NCBI GenBank assembly: GCA_949284575.1
Contig: CASDWO010000109.1
Coordinates: forward strand, 1 to 35,959
Direction: 5' to 3'
DNA from: an uncultured bacterium
GTDB taxonomy: Bacteria > Bacillota_I > Bacilli_A > RF39 > UBA660
Length of the DNA: 35,959 nt
In this document: positions 1-8,396 of the stretch, one piece after another
How the letters are laid out: every line of letters starts with the position of its first letter
Position numbering within the stretch: the first letter of the stretch is position 1
The notes under the pieces: model-generated
Seen by the model: only the letters and a program-made list of their open reading frames with translations
Database searches by the model: none
Told to the model about the DNA's origin: nothing
Translations under genes and position numbers: made by a program

Positions 1-270
1 TGATCTTTGAAATTTAAAAAAATGGTATTTTTTCAGATAGGGGGATGATTGCCTTTTTTTGTGTTTAAAACTTTTTTTCGGTTAATTTCTTCAAAATAGC
101 CTTTAATGTCAACATAAATTGGTATTTAGGGAAAATTTCTGCTCCTTTTTAAATTAATTTGCTCTTTTTTGCTGTATAGTTGATTTCTAAACTTAAATTT
201 CAATTAGATAAATTATTTACTGAAATTTAACTTTAAAATTAAGGTAATGGAAAAATAATTTCTAAACATC
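1..270. other. Non-coding AT-rich leader region, no gene seen
   Basis: I see no convincing reading frame on either strand in this stretch. It has several T-runs (for example near 53-59 and 71-77) that could belong to the terminator of a gene lying left of the window, but I could not pair a clear stem. The region ends at the promoter of the tsa genes. Confidence 0.4.
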
Positions 271-300
271 TTGAAAAAGTAATATCTCCTTTGCTATAAT
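271..300 (+). promoter_or_regulatory. Sigma-A-type promoter for tsaE operon
   Basis: TTGAAA at 271-276 and TATAAT at 295-300 are separated by 18 bases, with the tsaE start 27 bases further on behind a GAGGAG ribosome site. Good match to the housekeeping consensus. Confidence 0.65.
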
Positions 301-326
301 TTATAGATAGAAAAGAGGAGAGAATT

Positions 327-785
327 ATGAACTATAAAATTACAAGTACTAGTGAAATGGATACAATTGAATTAGCTCAAAATATTGAGTCTGAAAAATT
401 TCCTAATATGGTTATCTGTCTAATAGGTGATTTAGGATCTGGCAAGACAATTTTTACTAAAGGACTTGCAGCTTCTCTTGAAGTAAAAGAAGAAATAACA
501 TCCCCAACCTTTAATATCATTAAAGAATATACAAGCGGTGAGTTACCTTTATATCATATGGATGTTTATCGCCTAGATGGTAATCCTAATGATATTGGAA
601 TTGAAGACTATTATGATAAGGGTGGAATTACAGTAATTGAATGGGCTGATATGATTAGAGATTATCTTCCAGAAGATCGTTTAGAAATAAAATTTAGACT
701 TTCTAGTGAGGATGAAGATACAAGAATTATCACAATTACACCATATGGTTCAAAATATGAAGAACTATGTGAGGCCATTTTATGA
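327..785 (+). CDS. tsaE: tRNA t6A biosynthesis ATPase TsaE
   Basis: P-loop ATPase that works with TsaB and TsaD to transfer threonylcarbamoyl to A37 of ANN-decoding tRNAs in the cytoplasm. The 152-residue length is typical of the family. The Walker A motif GDLGSGKT lies at about residues 34-41, followed by the family's SPTFNIIKEY segment and the YHMDVYRLDG stretch, and a late IEWADM segment. The ATG start is chosen because a GAGGAG site lies 8 bases upstream. The stop codon overlaps the tsaB start by four bases (ATGA), so the two are translationally coupled. The TGA stop shows that the standard bacterial code is used. Confidence 0.95.
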   Translation: MNYKITSTSEMDTIELAQNIESEKFPNMVICLIGDLGSGKTIFTKGLAASLEVKEEITSPTFNIIKEYTSGELPLYHMDVYRLDGNPNDIGIEDYYDKGGITVIEWADMIRDYLPEDRLEIKFRLSSEDEDTRIITITPYGSKYEELCEAIL

Positions 786-1408
786 AAACCTTATTTATAG
801 ATACGTCAAGTGATTATTTGTATAGTGGTATTGTTATTGATGATAAACTAGTTTCTTTTATCAAAAAAAAATTTGAAAAAGATCTATCTAAAGAAGCTTT
901 ACCTAAAATAATTGAATTATTTGATAAAGCAAATATTACTCCAAAAGATTTAGATAAAATAATAGTAGTAAATGGACCAGGATCTTTTACAGGTATTAGA
1001 ATAGGTATAACAATCGCTAAGACTATTGCCTGGGCTTTAAATATTAATATTACTCCTATATCAGGACTAACAGCAATGGCAATATCTTGTAATACTAATT
1101 CCTTTAAAATGCCTTTAATTGATGCTAGAAGAGGCTATGTTTATGGAGCAATTTATGATAAAGACAATAATCAAGTTTTAGAAGATTCACATATAGAATT
1201 AAAAACTCTATTAACTAAAGCTAAAGACCTAGATATTAAAGCTATTACTAATAATGATTTAGATATAAACATAAAAAAAGAAAGCTATGATCCTGATATC
1301 TTAAAAATAGTCAAACATTTTGAAGAGAGTGATGGAATTAATCCTCATCTAGTAAATCCTATTTACTTAAAAAAGACAGAAGCAGAAGAAAAGCTGGGGA
1401 AAAGATGA
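782..1408 (+). CDS. tsaB: tRNA t6A biosynthesis protein TsaB
   Basis: ASKHA-fold scaffold protein that pairs with TsaD in t6A synthesis. The N-terminal LFIDTSSDYLYSGIV strand-turn-strand and the NGPGSFTGIRIGITIAKTIA segment (about residues 64-83) are characteristic. At 208 residues it is slightly shorter than many homologues (about 220-230), and the C-terminal half is divergent, as is usual for TsaB. It overlaps tsaE at the start codon and is followed four bases later by rimI, so the three form one operon. Confidence 0.93.
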   Translation: MKTLFIDTSSDYLYSGIVIDDKLVSFIKKKFEKDLSKEALPKIIELFDKANITPKDLDKIIVVNGPGSFTGIRIGITIAKTIAWALNINITPISGLTAMAISCNTNSFKMPLIDARRGYVYGAIYDKDNNQVLEDSHIELKTLLTKAKDLDIKAITNNDLDINIKKESYDPDILKIVKHFEESDGINPHLVNPIYLKKTEAEEKLGKR

Positions 1409-1412
1409 GATT

Positions 1413-1820
1413 ATGATTAAGGAATATAATAGTTATCCACAAGATACTGTGGATAATTTTACTTATAAGTTAACAAAAAAAGAGTTTTCCACAAACCCAT
1501 ACTTAAAAATAATTACCTTTGTGGAAAAAGATAAAATAATTGGTTTTCTTCTTTATAGTCTTATCTATGATAGAATTGAAATAGAACAATTTGAAGTAAT
1601 TACAAAAAAACGTAGCCAAGGAATAGGTTCACAACTATTAAGCTATCTAATAGATAAATACCAAAATACTAATATAAAAAATATAACTTTAGAAGTTAAA
1701 GAAGATAACATAGCAGCTATTAATTTATATAAAAAATATGATTTTAAAATCGTTTCTATTAGAGAAAAATATTATGATGGAATTAACGGTTTTTTAATGG
1801 AAAGAATTAACCATAAATAA
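1413..1820 (+). CDS. rimI: GNAT acetyltransferase, RimI-type
   Basis: GNAT-fold N-acetyltransferase of 135 residues. The acetyl-CoA loop RSQGIGSQLL is at about residues 68-77 and the C-terminal AAINLYKKYDFKIVSIREKYY stretch matches the RimI pattern (A-x-x-x-Y-x-x-x-GF-x-x-x-x-x-R-x-x-YY), although the usual Gly before Phe is Asp here. RimI acetylates the N-terminus of ribosomal protein S18 in E. coli; in Firmicutes the gene usually sits between tsaB and tsaD, as it does here. Substrate is inferred from this conserved position, since the GNAT fold alone does not define it. Confidence 0.85.
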   Translation: MIKEYNSYPQDTVDNFTYKLTKKEFSTNPYLKIITFVEKDKIIGFLLYSLIYDRIEIEQFEVITKKRSQGIGSQLLSYLIDKYQNTNIKNITLEVKEDNIAAINLYKKYDFKIVSIREKYYDGINGFLMERINHK

Positions 1821-1849
1821 TTAGCATTTAAATTATCTTATGATATAAT
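1821..1849 (+). promoter_or_regulatory. Promoter for the lipoprotein/tsaD pair
   Basis: TTAGCA at 1821-1826 and TATAAT at 1844-1849 with a 17-base spacer, placed 33 bases before the lipoprotein start. The -10 is perfect and the -35 is a weak match. Confidence 0.5.
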
Positions 1850-1882
1850 ATAGAAAATATAAGTAGTAGAGGTATTATAAAG

Positions 1883-2458
1883 ATGAGAAAAAAGTTTCTA
1901 TTAAGTGTAATATTACTATTATGCTTATTTATTTCAAGCGGTTGCGAAAATAAAGAAAAGGATTCTGTTAAAACGAATAGTAAAGATGTTTCAAAGAAAA
2001 TAGAAAATAGTGATCTAGATGAATTAAAAACAATAGTTAAAGATAATATTAAAAAAACAGAAGAATTAGAAAAAGAACTTGAAAATTCTAAAAAAGAAAA
2101 AGAGGAATTAATTCAAACAATTACCGATCTTGAAAATCAATTAACTGAACTTAAAAATACTACTAATAATATCAATAACACCATAGAGGCAAAATATAAT
2201 GAATTAAAAGGATTAATAGCTAGCAGTATAACAAATGTTTCTAAAACTAACAATTACACTATTAGCAAAAACCAATTAATTGGCACTTGGAAAGATCTAA
2301 ACTCTAGTTCAGTTTTAATATTTACAAATGATAATTGTCAAGTATTAGGTAACTGGGTTATATATAATTATAATAATAGTGAAATGGCTTTTGCATACAT
2401 TTATAAAGATGGAAAACTATATATTTCAGAAGCTGGCTCTACCCTTATTAAACAATAG
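1883..2458 (+). CDS. Putative lipoprotein with coiled coil and lipocalin-like C-terminus
   Basis: Not a protein I can name. The N-terminus has MRKK followed by a hydrophobic stretch and a lipobox-like FISSGC with Cys21, so it is probably a lipid-anchored surface protein; the box is not canonical because Ser rather than Leu is at -3. Residues about 42-105 are a Lys/Glu-rich heptad-type coiled coil. The last 60 residues begin with LIGTWKDLNSSSVLIF and look like the small beta-barrel ('GTW...F...DG') domain common in Firmicute lipoproteins (DUF5640-like). It sits inside the t6A gene group, 17 bases before tsaD, but has its own promoter; no functional link to tRNA modification is implied. Confidence 0.7.
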   Translation: MRKKFLLSVILLLCLFISSGCENKEKDSVKTNSKDVSKKIENSDLDELKTIVKDNIKKTEELEKELENSKKEKEELIQTITDLENQLTELKNTTNNINNTIEAKYNELKGLIASSITNVSKTNNYTISKNQLIGTWKDLNSSSVLIFTNDNCQVLGNWVIYNYNNSEMAFAYIYKDGKLYISEAGSTLIKQ

Positions 2459-2475
2459 AAATCGGAAGTGATAAT

Positions 2476-3480
2476 ATGAAAGATATATATATACTTGGAA
2501 TAGAAAGTAGTTGTGATGAGACTAGTTGTTCAATAGTTAAAAATGGTACTATAGAACTTGCAACTAGTACCTCTAGTCAAATTGCTATCCATGAAAACTT
2601 TGGTGGTGTAGTACCTGAAATTGCAAGTCGTGAGCATGTTAAAAATATAACTCTAGTAATAGAAGACTGTTTAAAAAAAGCTAATATGAAAATAGAGGAT
2701 GTAACTGCCATAGCCATAACTTATGGACCAGGTCTAATTGGTAGCCTTCTAGTAGGATTACAAGCTGCTAAAACTCTAAGTTATATCTATAATAAACCAT
2801 TAGTACCCGTTCATCATATTGCAGGACATATTTATGCTAATAGTCTTGTTGAAGAGTTAAAATTTCCTCTAATCGCTTTAGTTGTTAGTGGTGGTCATAC
2901 AGAACTTATTAAGATGACTGATCATTTTAACTTTGAAAAACTAGGTGGAACTCTAGATGATGCTATAGGTGAGTGTTATGATAAAGTAGCAAGAATAATG
3001 GGACTACCTTATCCAGGAGGTCCTAAATTAGATAAACTATCAAAAGTTGGTAGTCCTACTTATAAACTACCTATACCTTTAAATGATGACTCTTATAATT
3101 TCTCATTTAGTGGCTTAAAGAGTGCAGTTATAAATTTAAATCATAACGAAGAACAAAAGGGTAATGAAATAAATAAAGCTGACCTTGCTGCTTCTTTCCA
3201 AAAAGTTGCCGTTACAAGTATTGTATCTAAGACCAAGAAAGCTTTAAAAGATTATAATATTAACAACTTAATAGTAGCAGGAGGAGTTGCTGCAAATTCT
3301 ATTTTAAGAGAGGCTTTAACTGATATGTGTAATGAAAATAATATTCATTTATCCATCCCACCACTTAAATACTGTACTGATAATGCTGCTATGATCGCTT
3401 CAGCTGGTTACTATGCTTATAAACTTGGAAGAAGAGCTGAGTTTAACCTAAATAGTCTATCGACAACAACTTTAGAGTAA
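2476..3480 (+). CDS. tsaD: tRNA N6-threonylcarbamoyladenosine synthase TsaD
   Basis: Catalytic subunit of t6A37 synthesis (Kae1/TsaD, ASKHA fold). Family marks are present: GIESSCDETS at residues 8-17, GVVPEIASREH, the metal-binding HHIAGH at 113-118, VVSGGHTEL, the GGTLDDAIGECYDKVAR segment, FSFSGLKSAV, and the late NNLIVAGGVAANSILRE with CTDNAAMIA. The length of 334 is normal. The ribosome site GGAAGTGAT precedes the ATG. It completes the TsaB/TsaD/TsaE set; TsaC/Sua5, which makes the threonylcarbamoyl-AMP, is not in this window. Confidence 0.97.
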   Translation: MKDIYILGIESSCDETSCSIVKNGTIELATSTSSQIAIHENFGGVVPEIASREHVKNITLVIEDCLKKANMKIEDVTAIAITYGPGLIGSLLVGLQAAKTLSYIYNKPLVPVHHIAGHIYANSLVEELKFPLIALVVSGGHTELIKMTDHFNFEKLGGTLDDAIGECYDKVARIMGLPYPGGPKLDKLSKVGSPTYKLPIPLNDDSYNFSFSGLKSAVINLNHNEEQKGNEINKADLAASFQKVAVTSIVSKTKKALKDYNINNLIVAGGVAANSILREALTDMCNENNIHLSIPPLKYCTDNAAMIASAGYYAYKLGRRAEFNLNSLSTTTLE

Positions 3481-3530
3481 TATATGTAAACTTAAGTCTA
3501 CCTTTACAAACTTTTAAAATAATTATTCCG

Positions 3531-3560
3531 TCTAGTGTTACAATAATAATATAAACTAGA
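3531..3560 (+). promoter_or_regulatory. Possible promoter/operator before the redox cluster
   Basis: A TATAAA at 3550-3555 is flanked by the inverted repeat TCTAGT (3531-3536) and ACTAGA (3555-3560), just upstream of an AAAGGATG ribosome site. No clear -35 box is seen. The palindrome around the -10 suggests a regulator-binding site, but this is only a pattern. Confidence 0.3.
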
Positions 3561-3572
3561 AAGGATGATTAA

Positions 3573-4457
3573 ATGGATTTAAAAAAATTATTTGGTTATG
3601 TTGGAAAGACTGTTGTAATTACAGGTTCTGCTTCGGGAATGAGTAAATCTGCAACAGAACTTTTACTAGAACTAGGAGCAGAAGTATATGCAATTGACAT
3701 TAATCCTATCGATTTACCTGTAAAGAAAGTCTATAAAGCAGACTTAAGTAATAAAGAAGAAATTGATAAGGTAATTGAAGATTTACCTAATAAAATTGAT
3801 GCTTTATTCTTATGTCACGGTATTGCCGGATTTAAAGGAAAAGAACTATTAGTCCAAAAAGTAAACTTCTATAGTCAAAAATATATGACTGAAAGGCTAC
3901 TTGATAGAATTAAAGATCATGGCTCTGTAACTTTTATCTCATCAGTTGGTGGCTTTGGTTGGCAACAAGTATATCCTAAAGCTGTTGAACTAATCAATTT
4001 AAAAACTTGGGAAGAGGCTATGAAATGGTATGATGAACATCCAAAAGAAATAGAAAGTTCTTATGTTTTCGCTAAACAGTGTCTACTTTCTTATGTAACT
4101 TATAAATGTATGAGTGAAGAGTTCATTGGTAGAAAAATAAGAATTAATGCTATTAACCCAGGAGATACAACAACAGGACTAACAGATGACTTTAATAAAT
4201 CTACAAGTCCAACAGGAAATGCTGAAGAAGGAGCAGCCATGATTGAAAGCATCTTCCTAAAAAGTTGGAATGGTTATGCAGCAGAACCTAAAGATATGGG
4301 ATATCCTATGGTAGTTATAGGAAGTGATATCTGCTCATATATGTCAGGGCAATTAATCTATATCGATTATGGATTAACTTCAAGTTGGACTAGTATGGCC
4401 CTACTTAATAACAACAATAAAACTATTGAAGAAATATCACATGAATCTAATAATTAG
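3573..4457 (+). CDS. Short-chain dehydrogenase/reductase, 3-alpha-HSD / coniferyl-alcohol-dehydrogenase-like
   Basis: NAD(P)-dependent oxidoreductase with Rossmann fold. The cofactor motif TGSASGMS is at residues 17-24 (the last Gly of the usual TGxxxGxG is Ser). An acidic residue, Asp43, ends the second strand in AIDIN, which suggests NAD rather than NADP. LCHGIAG replaces the usual NNAG motif, the catalytic Ser is in FISSVGG (124-125), and the catalytic Tyr165 and Lys169 are in YVFAK. The short substrate loop and the long insert between Ser and Tyr resemble the bacterial 3-alpha-hydroxysteroid/coniferyl alcohol dehydrogenase branch. The substrate cannot be read from sequence. It heads a group of three redox genes but is separated from the next one by a terminator. 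Confidence 0.82.
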   Translation: MDLKKLFGYVGKTVVITGSASGMSKSATELLLELGAEVYAIDINPIDLPVKKVYKADLSNKEEIDKVIEDLPNKIDALFLCHGIAGFKGKELLVQKVNFYSQKYMTERLLDRIKDHGSVTFISSVGGFGWQQVYPKAVELINLKTWEEAMKWYDEHPKEIESSYVFAKQCLLSYVTYKCMSEEFIGRKIRINAINPGDTTTGLTDDFNKSTSPTGNAEEGAAMIESIFLKSWNGYAAEPKDMGYPMVVIGSDICSYMSGQLIYIDYGLTSSWTSMALLNNNNKTIEEISHESNN

Positions 4458-4485
4458 GTCTATCTACATAGATCTATTTATTTTT
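4457..4485 (+). terminator. Terminator after the SDR gene
   Basis: GGTCTAT / ATAGATC form a 7-bp stem (one G-T pair) with loop CTAC, followed by TATTTATTTTTTTT. It begins at the stop codon. Confidence 0.65.
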
Positions 4486-4504
4486 TTTAAAAAACTCTTA
4501 AAAA

Positions 4505-4511
4505 TGTCGAA
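4505..4511 (+). promoter_or_regulatory. Spo0A-box-like heptamer upstream of iron alcohol dehydrogenase
   Basis: TGTCGAA, the core of the Spo0A box, followed closely by TATAAT near 4519-4524. The position overlaps where a -35 box would be. Whether Spo0A acts here is inference. Confidence 0.4.
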
Positions 4512-4548
4512 ATATATGTTATAATTAATAATAAGGGAGGTATTTAAA

Positions 4549-5703
4549 TTGACAAACAGAATTATTTTAAATGGTACTTCTTACTTTGGATATAATGCAA
4601 GGAGAAGTTTACTTGATGAAATTAAAGGAAGAGGATTTGAAAAAGCTTTAGTTGTAACAGATAAATCTTTATTAGATGCCAATGTTACAAGTAAAGTTAC
4701 AGAACTTTTAGAGGAGATATCATTACCATATGAAGTATATAGTGATATCAAACCTAATCCTAATGTCGCAAATGTTAATGAAGGACTAGAAGTTTTAAGA
4801 AATAGTAAAGCAGATTTTTTAATCGCTGTAGGAGGAGGTTCAGTTATTGATACTGCTAAATGTATGAGTATTATTATGACTAATCCTGAGTTTAGTGATG
4901 TAGTTAGTCTTGATGGCGTTGCTTCTACTAAGAATCCAGGTATGCCAATAATCGCATTACCTACAACTGCAGGTACTGCCGCTGAAGTAACAATTAACTA
5001 TGTTATTACAGATGATGAAAGAAAGAAGAAAATGGTATGTGTAGATCCACATGATATCCCAGTAGTTGCAATAATTGATCCAAGTCTTATGGCTACAATG
5101 CCTAAGAGCCTAGCTGCTGCAACTGGAATGGATGCCCTAACTCATGCAATGGAAGGATATATTACCAAAAGTGCATGGTTAATGACTGATATGTTCCATA
5201 AACAAGCGATGAATTTAATTTATCATAACTTAGAAAAAGCAGTTAATGAAAAAGATAAAGATGCTATAGAAGCAGTTGGTTATGGCCAATATATTGCTGG
5301 TATGGGCTTTTCTAATGTAGGACTTGGAATCGTTCATTCAATGGCTCATTCTCTAGGAGCATATTTTGATACACCACACGGTCTTGCTAATGCACTACTT
5401 TTACCACATATCTTAAGATGGAATGGTAAAGTGTGTCCTGATCGTTTTAGAGATATGGGACGTGAGTTTGGACTTGATATGGATAACTTAACAGATGAAG
5501 AAGCTGTTGAAAAAGTATGTGTTGCTGTTGATAGCCTAGCAAGAAGTGTAGGTATACCTAAAACATTAAAAGAAATAGGAATACCATATGATGCTCTTGA
5601 AACACTTGCAGATCAAGCTATTAATGATGTTTGTACTGGCGGTAATCCAAGAGAAGTAACAAAAGAAGATATTTTAGCTTTATATAAAGAAGCTTATGAA
5701 TAG
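4549..5703 (+). CDS. Iron-containing alcohol dehydrogenase, FucO-like (lactaldehyde/diol oxidoreductase type)
   Basis: Group III alcohol dehydrogenase of 384 residues, nearly the same length as E. coli FucO. The dinucleotide site GGGSVIDTAK is at 95-104. Metal ligands are visible at positions equivalent to those of FucO: Asp195 and His199 in MDALTHAMEGY, His263 in GIVHSMAHSLG, and His277 in DTPHG. These enzymes interconvert small aldehydes and alcohols (lactaldehyde/1,2-propanediol, 1,3-propanediol, butanol) with NAD(H). The start is TTG, supported by GGGAGG ten bases upstream. It has its own promoter region carrying a Spo0A-like box, and is followed after 21 bases by the FIST gene and then an aldehyde dehydrogenase, so alcohol and aldehyde steps are probably co-expressed. 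Exact substrate unknown. Confidence 0.9.
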   Translation: MTNRIILNGTSYFGYNARRSLLDEIKGRGFEKALVVTDKSLLDANVTSKVTELLEEISLPYEVYSDIKPNPNVANVNEGLEVLRNSKADFLIAVGGGSVIDTAKCMSIIMTNPEFSDVVSLDGVASTKNPGMPIIALPTTAGTAAEVTINYVITDDERKKKMVCVDPHDIPVVAIIDPSLMATMPKSLAAATGMDALTHAMEGYITKSAWLMTDMFHKQAMNLIYHNLEKAVNEKDKDAIEAVGYGQYIAGMGFSNVGLGIVHSMAHSLGAYFDTPHGLANALLLPHILRWNGKVCPDRFRDMGREFGLDMDNLTDEEAVEKVCVAVDSLARSVGIPKTLKEIGIPYDALETLADQAINDVCTGGNPREVTKEDILALYKEAYE

Positions 5704-5724
5704 ATAAAAAGGGAGGAAAATTTT

Positions 5725-6912
5725 ATGTTAAAAACAAAAGTTGGTTATTCAACTTTACAAAATAGTTATGAAAAAGGAAGAGAAGCAGCTAAACATGCTA
5801 CAGTTGGAATGCGTCCTAAACTAGGAATGATGTATTGTTCTTGTAATGATGACGTTGAAGAAGTAGTAGGTGGAGCTATCTCTGCTATGAAAGGTGCACC
5901 TATTATTGGTTGTACTAGTAGTGGCATGATCATGACTAATGATGGAATTATTGAAAGTGAAGACGGCTTTGCAGGAATGATGACCTTTGATGATCGTAAT
6001 ATGACTGTTGGTGTAGCCTCTCACAAAGCTGGTAAAAATGCTCGCGAAATAGGAAGAAAAGTTGCAAGAAAAGCTGTTGAAAATGCTGGAGAAAACTATT
6101 CTCCAAACTATTTCTATATGGTAGCAAGTCCAAAAGAAGAAGAAGATTACCTAATGGGTATTCAAGATGTTATTGGACGTGTTCCAATGTTTGGCGGAAG
6201 TGCTGCTGATGATACTGTAGAAGGAAACTGGAAAATCTTTTGTAATGATGAAGTATTCTCTGATGGTGTTGCCGTTGCTTTCTTCTATACCGATAATGAC
6301 ATCGTAACATCTTATACAGGAGCATATAATGAAACTGATAACTATGGTCTTATAACTGAAGTTAAAAATAATCGTACTTTAGTTAGTATTGATGGTGTTT
6401 CAGCTTTAAAAAAATATGCAGATTGGATTGGTAAAAAACCAGCAGACCTAAAAGGACAAAATTTACTAGTAGCATCAATTACTAAACCATTAGGTGTAAA
6501 AGATCCGCTAGGAAACTTAACAGTAGTTCGTCATCCAATGTTTGGAGATGATATGGGTACAAGAAGTGTAGCAGATGATGTTATTAATTTAGGTAATAAA
6601 GTAGTTGAAAAAACAGCTATTGTTCAATTAGAAGCTAGTGTAGATGAACTAATTAAATCTACTAAAACTACTCTTAAAGATGCTAAGAGTCAATTAACAA
6701 CAGAACCTGCAGGTTATTTCTTAGTACACTGTGGTGGTCGTAAACTTGGAATTGGTGATAGAATCGATGAAGTTTATAACAATTTAGTAGAAGAAGCTAG
6801 GGGTGTTCCATTTATAACTGTTTTTACTTTTGGTGAATATGGTTATGATGAACATTCTGCTAACATCTGTGGTGGATTAATGCTATCATTTACTGCTTTT
6901 GGCGAAGAATAG
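5725..6912 (+). CDS. FIST N/C-domain protein
   Basis: The protein has the layout of FIST (F-box and intracellular signal transduction) domain proteins: FIST_N over about residues 30-235 (MMYCSCNDDVEEVVGGAI..., PIIGCTSSGMIM, then MFGGSAADD) and FIST_C over about 240-385 (ending in a THDEH-like GEYGYDEHSANICGG). In FIST proteins this architecture has been proposed to bind small ligands such as amino acids. Here it stands alone, with no kinase, receiver or methyl-acceptor domain attached, and is predicted cytoplasmic. It lies 21 bases after the iron alcohol dehydrogenase and 10 bases before the aldehyde dehydrogenase, so it is part of that operon. Its job there is unknown: ligand sensor, chaperone or an uncharacterised enzyme are all open. 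Confidence 0.85.
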   Translation: MLKTKVGYSTLQNSYEKGREAAKHATVGMRPKLGMMYCSCNDDVEEVVGGAISAMKGAPIIGCTSSGMIMTNDGIIESEDGFAGMMTFDDRNMTVGVASHKAGKNAREIGRKVARKAVENAGENYSPNYFYMVASPKEEEDYLMGIQDVIGRVPMFGGSAADDTVEGNWKIFCNDEVFSDGVAVAFFYTDNDIVTSYTGAYNETDNYGLITEVKNNRTLVSIDGVSALKKYADWIGKKPADLKGQNLLVASITKPLGVKDPLGNLTVVRHPMFGDDMGTRSVADDVINLGNKVVEKTAIVQLEASVDELIKSTKTTLKDAKSQLTTEPAGYFLVHCGGRKLGIGDRIDEVYNNLVEEARGVPFITVFTFGEYGYDEHSANICGGLMLSFTAFGEE

Positions 6913-6922
6913 GAGGGGTCCT

Positions 6923-8359
6923 ATGAAGAATTTAATAGGTGGTCGTTTAGTTGATGCTAGCGATGGAAAAGTAATAGAAATAACTAATCCTGCCACAAGA
7001 GAGTTAATAGATACAGTTCCAAATGCTACAGAACAAGATGTTGATATGTGTGTAAAAGAAGCTGTGAAAGCCCAAAAAGTTTGGGCTAAAATGCCTATGC
7101 ATGAACGTGGAGACATACTTTATAAATTTGTTGATTTAGTAGAAGCAAAAGCTGAAGAACTTGCACAGCTTCTATCTAAAGAAACAGGTAAACCAATTAA
7201 AGAAGCAAGAGGAGAAATTGCTAATACAAGAAGTTTTGTATATGGTTATGTAGAAAAAGCCAAACATGAATATGGAAATGTTATTCCTGCAGGAATTGAA
7301 AAAGGTCAAGAGAAAACAATTCAAATGACCTTTCAAGAACCTCTAGGAGTAGTAGGATGTATTATTCCATTTAACTTTCCATGTGACTTATTTGGTCAAA
7401 AAGTTCCAAGTGCTCTAATCATGGGTAATAGTGTTATCGTTAAACCATCTACTTATAATCCATTAACACTTCACACTTACTGTAATTTAATGATGGAAGC
7501 AGGAGTACCTGCTGGAGTAATCAACTGTATTTCAGGTGATGGTCCAACTACTGGCGAAGCTCTTGCCAAACATCCTATGGTAAATTTAATGACTGTTACA
7601 GGAAGTACAGCCGTTGGTAGTGAAGTCATGGCAAACTGTGCAAAAAACATTACTCATGTTATGCTAGAATTAGGTGGAAATGATGCTTTCATCGTTATGA
7701 ATGATGCTGATATGGACCTAGTTATAAATGAAATGGTTTGGGGAAGACTTTATAATACAGGACAAGTATGTTGTGCTAGTAAAAGATTCTTAGTTCAAAA
7801 AGATGTTAAAGATGAATTTATTAAAAAAGCTGTTGAAAAGATTAAGACATTAAAAGTTGCTATGCCTCAAAGTGAAGATGCTGATATTGGTTGCTTAATC
7901 AATGAAAAAGCAGCTATTAGAGTTCAAGATCAAATTAAAAAGACTATTGAACAAGGAGCTAAACTTGTCTATGGAGGTAGAAGAAACGGTGCTTTCCTAG
8001 AACCAACAGTTCTTGATAACGTTACACGTGATATGGACGTTATGAAAGATATGGAAATCTTTGGACCAGTTATTCCTGTATGTAGTTTTGATACAGTAGA
8101 AGAAGCCATTGAAATAGCTAATCAAAGTAGTTATGGACTATGTGGAAATATTATGACACGTGATATGAAAACAGCTTTCAAAGTTGCTAATGCTCTTGAA
8201 GTAGGAGGAGCAGTTATCAATGGAGCAAGCTTCTTTAGAGCAGCTGAAATGCCATTTGGTGGCTGGAAACATTCAGGAATTGGTAATGAAGGAATATCTA
8301 CAACTTTAAAAGAAATGAGTAGAACAAAGACAATAGTCTTAAAGAATATATTAGATTAG
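6923..8359 (+). CDS. NAD(P)-dependent aldehyde dehydrogenase (AldA/lactaldehyde- or succinate-semialdehyde-type)
   Basis: Aldehyde dehydrogenase superfamily, 478 residues. Oxidises an aldehyde to the carboxylic acid. Visible catalytic parts: PFNFP with oxyanion Asn151, VKPS with Lys174, TGSTAVG, general base Glu249 in LELGGND, nucleophile Cys283 in GQVCCASKR, and EIFGPV near the C-terminus. I choose the ATG at 6923 because AGGAGGGG lies 5 bases before it; a TTG 24 bases upstream overlaps the FIST stop and lacks a ribosome site. Last gene of the redox operon, ending at a strong terminator. With the FucO-like enzyme it could turn a diol or alcohol into an acid, but the substrate is inferred only from family likeness. 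Confidence 0.93.
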   Translation: MKNLIGGRLVDASDGKVIEITNPATRELIDTVPNATEQDVDMCVKEAVKAQKVWAKMPMHERGDILYKFVDLVEAKAEELAQLLSKETGKPIKEARGEIANTRSFVYGYVEKAKHEYGNVIPAGIEKGQEKTIQMTFQEPLGVVGCIIPFNFPCDLFGQKVPSALIMGNSVIVKPSTYNPLTLHTYCNLMMEAGVPAGVINCISGDGPTTGEALAKHPMVNLMTVTGSTAVGSEVMANCAKNITHVMLELGGNDAFIVMNDADMDLVINEMVWGRLYNTGQVCCASKRFLVQKDVKDEFIKKAVEKIKTLKVAMPQSEDADIGCLINEKAAIRVQDQIKKTIEQGAKLVYGGRRNGAFLEPTVLDNVTRDMDVMKDMEIFGPVIPVCSFDTVEEAIEIANQSSYGLCGNIMTRDMKTAFKVANALEVGGAVINGASFFRAAEMPFGGWKHSGIGNEGISTTLKEMSRTKTIVLKNILD

Positions 8360-8387
8360 ATTTAAGTACTTTACTTAAGTCTTTTTC
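8358..8387 (+). terminator. Terminator of the redox operon
   Basis: An 11-bp stem (AGATTTAAGTA with TACTTAAGTCT, one G-T pair) and a 3-base loop, followed by TTTTT. The stem begins inside the stop codon of the aldehyde dehydrogenase. Confidence 0.8.
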
Positions 8388-8396
8388 TATAAAGTA

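Noticed and set aside
1-326. Possible protein gene or riboswitch before tsaE
   Set aside because: No open frame of useful size and no riboswitch core that I recognise; only the promoter near 271-300 is supported.
5821-6133. Overlapping minus-strand open frames opposite the FIST gene
   Set aside because: They are opposite a well-conserved gene, lack ribosome sites and have composition typical of antisense shadows.
6899-6922. Upstream TTG start for the aldehyde dehydrogenase
   Set aside because: It lies inside the FIST gene without a ribosome site; the ATG at 6923 has AGGAGGGG at the right distance.
6886-7116. Minus-strand open frame at the start of the aldehyde dehydrogenase
   Set aside because: Antisense shadow without ribosome site or recognisable product.
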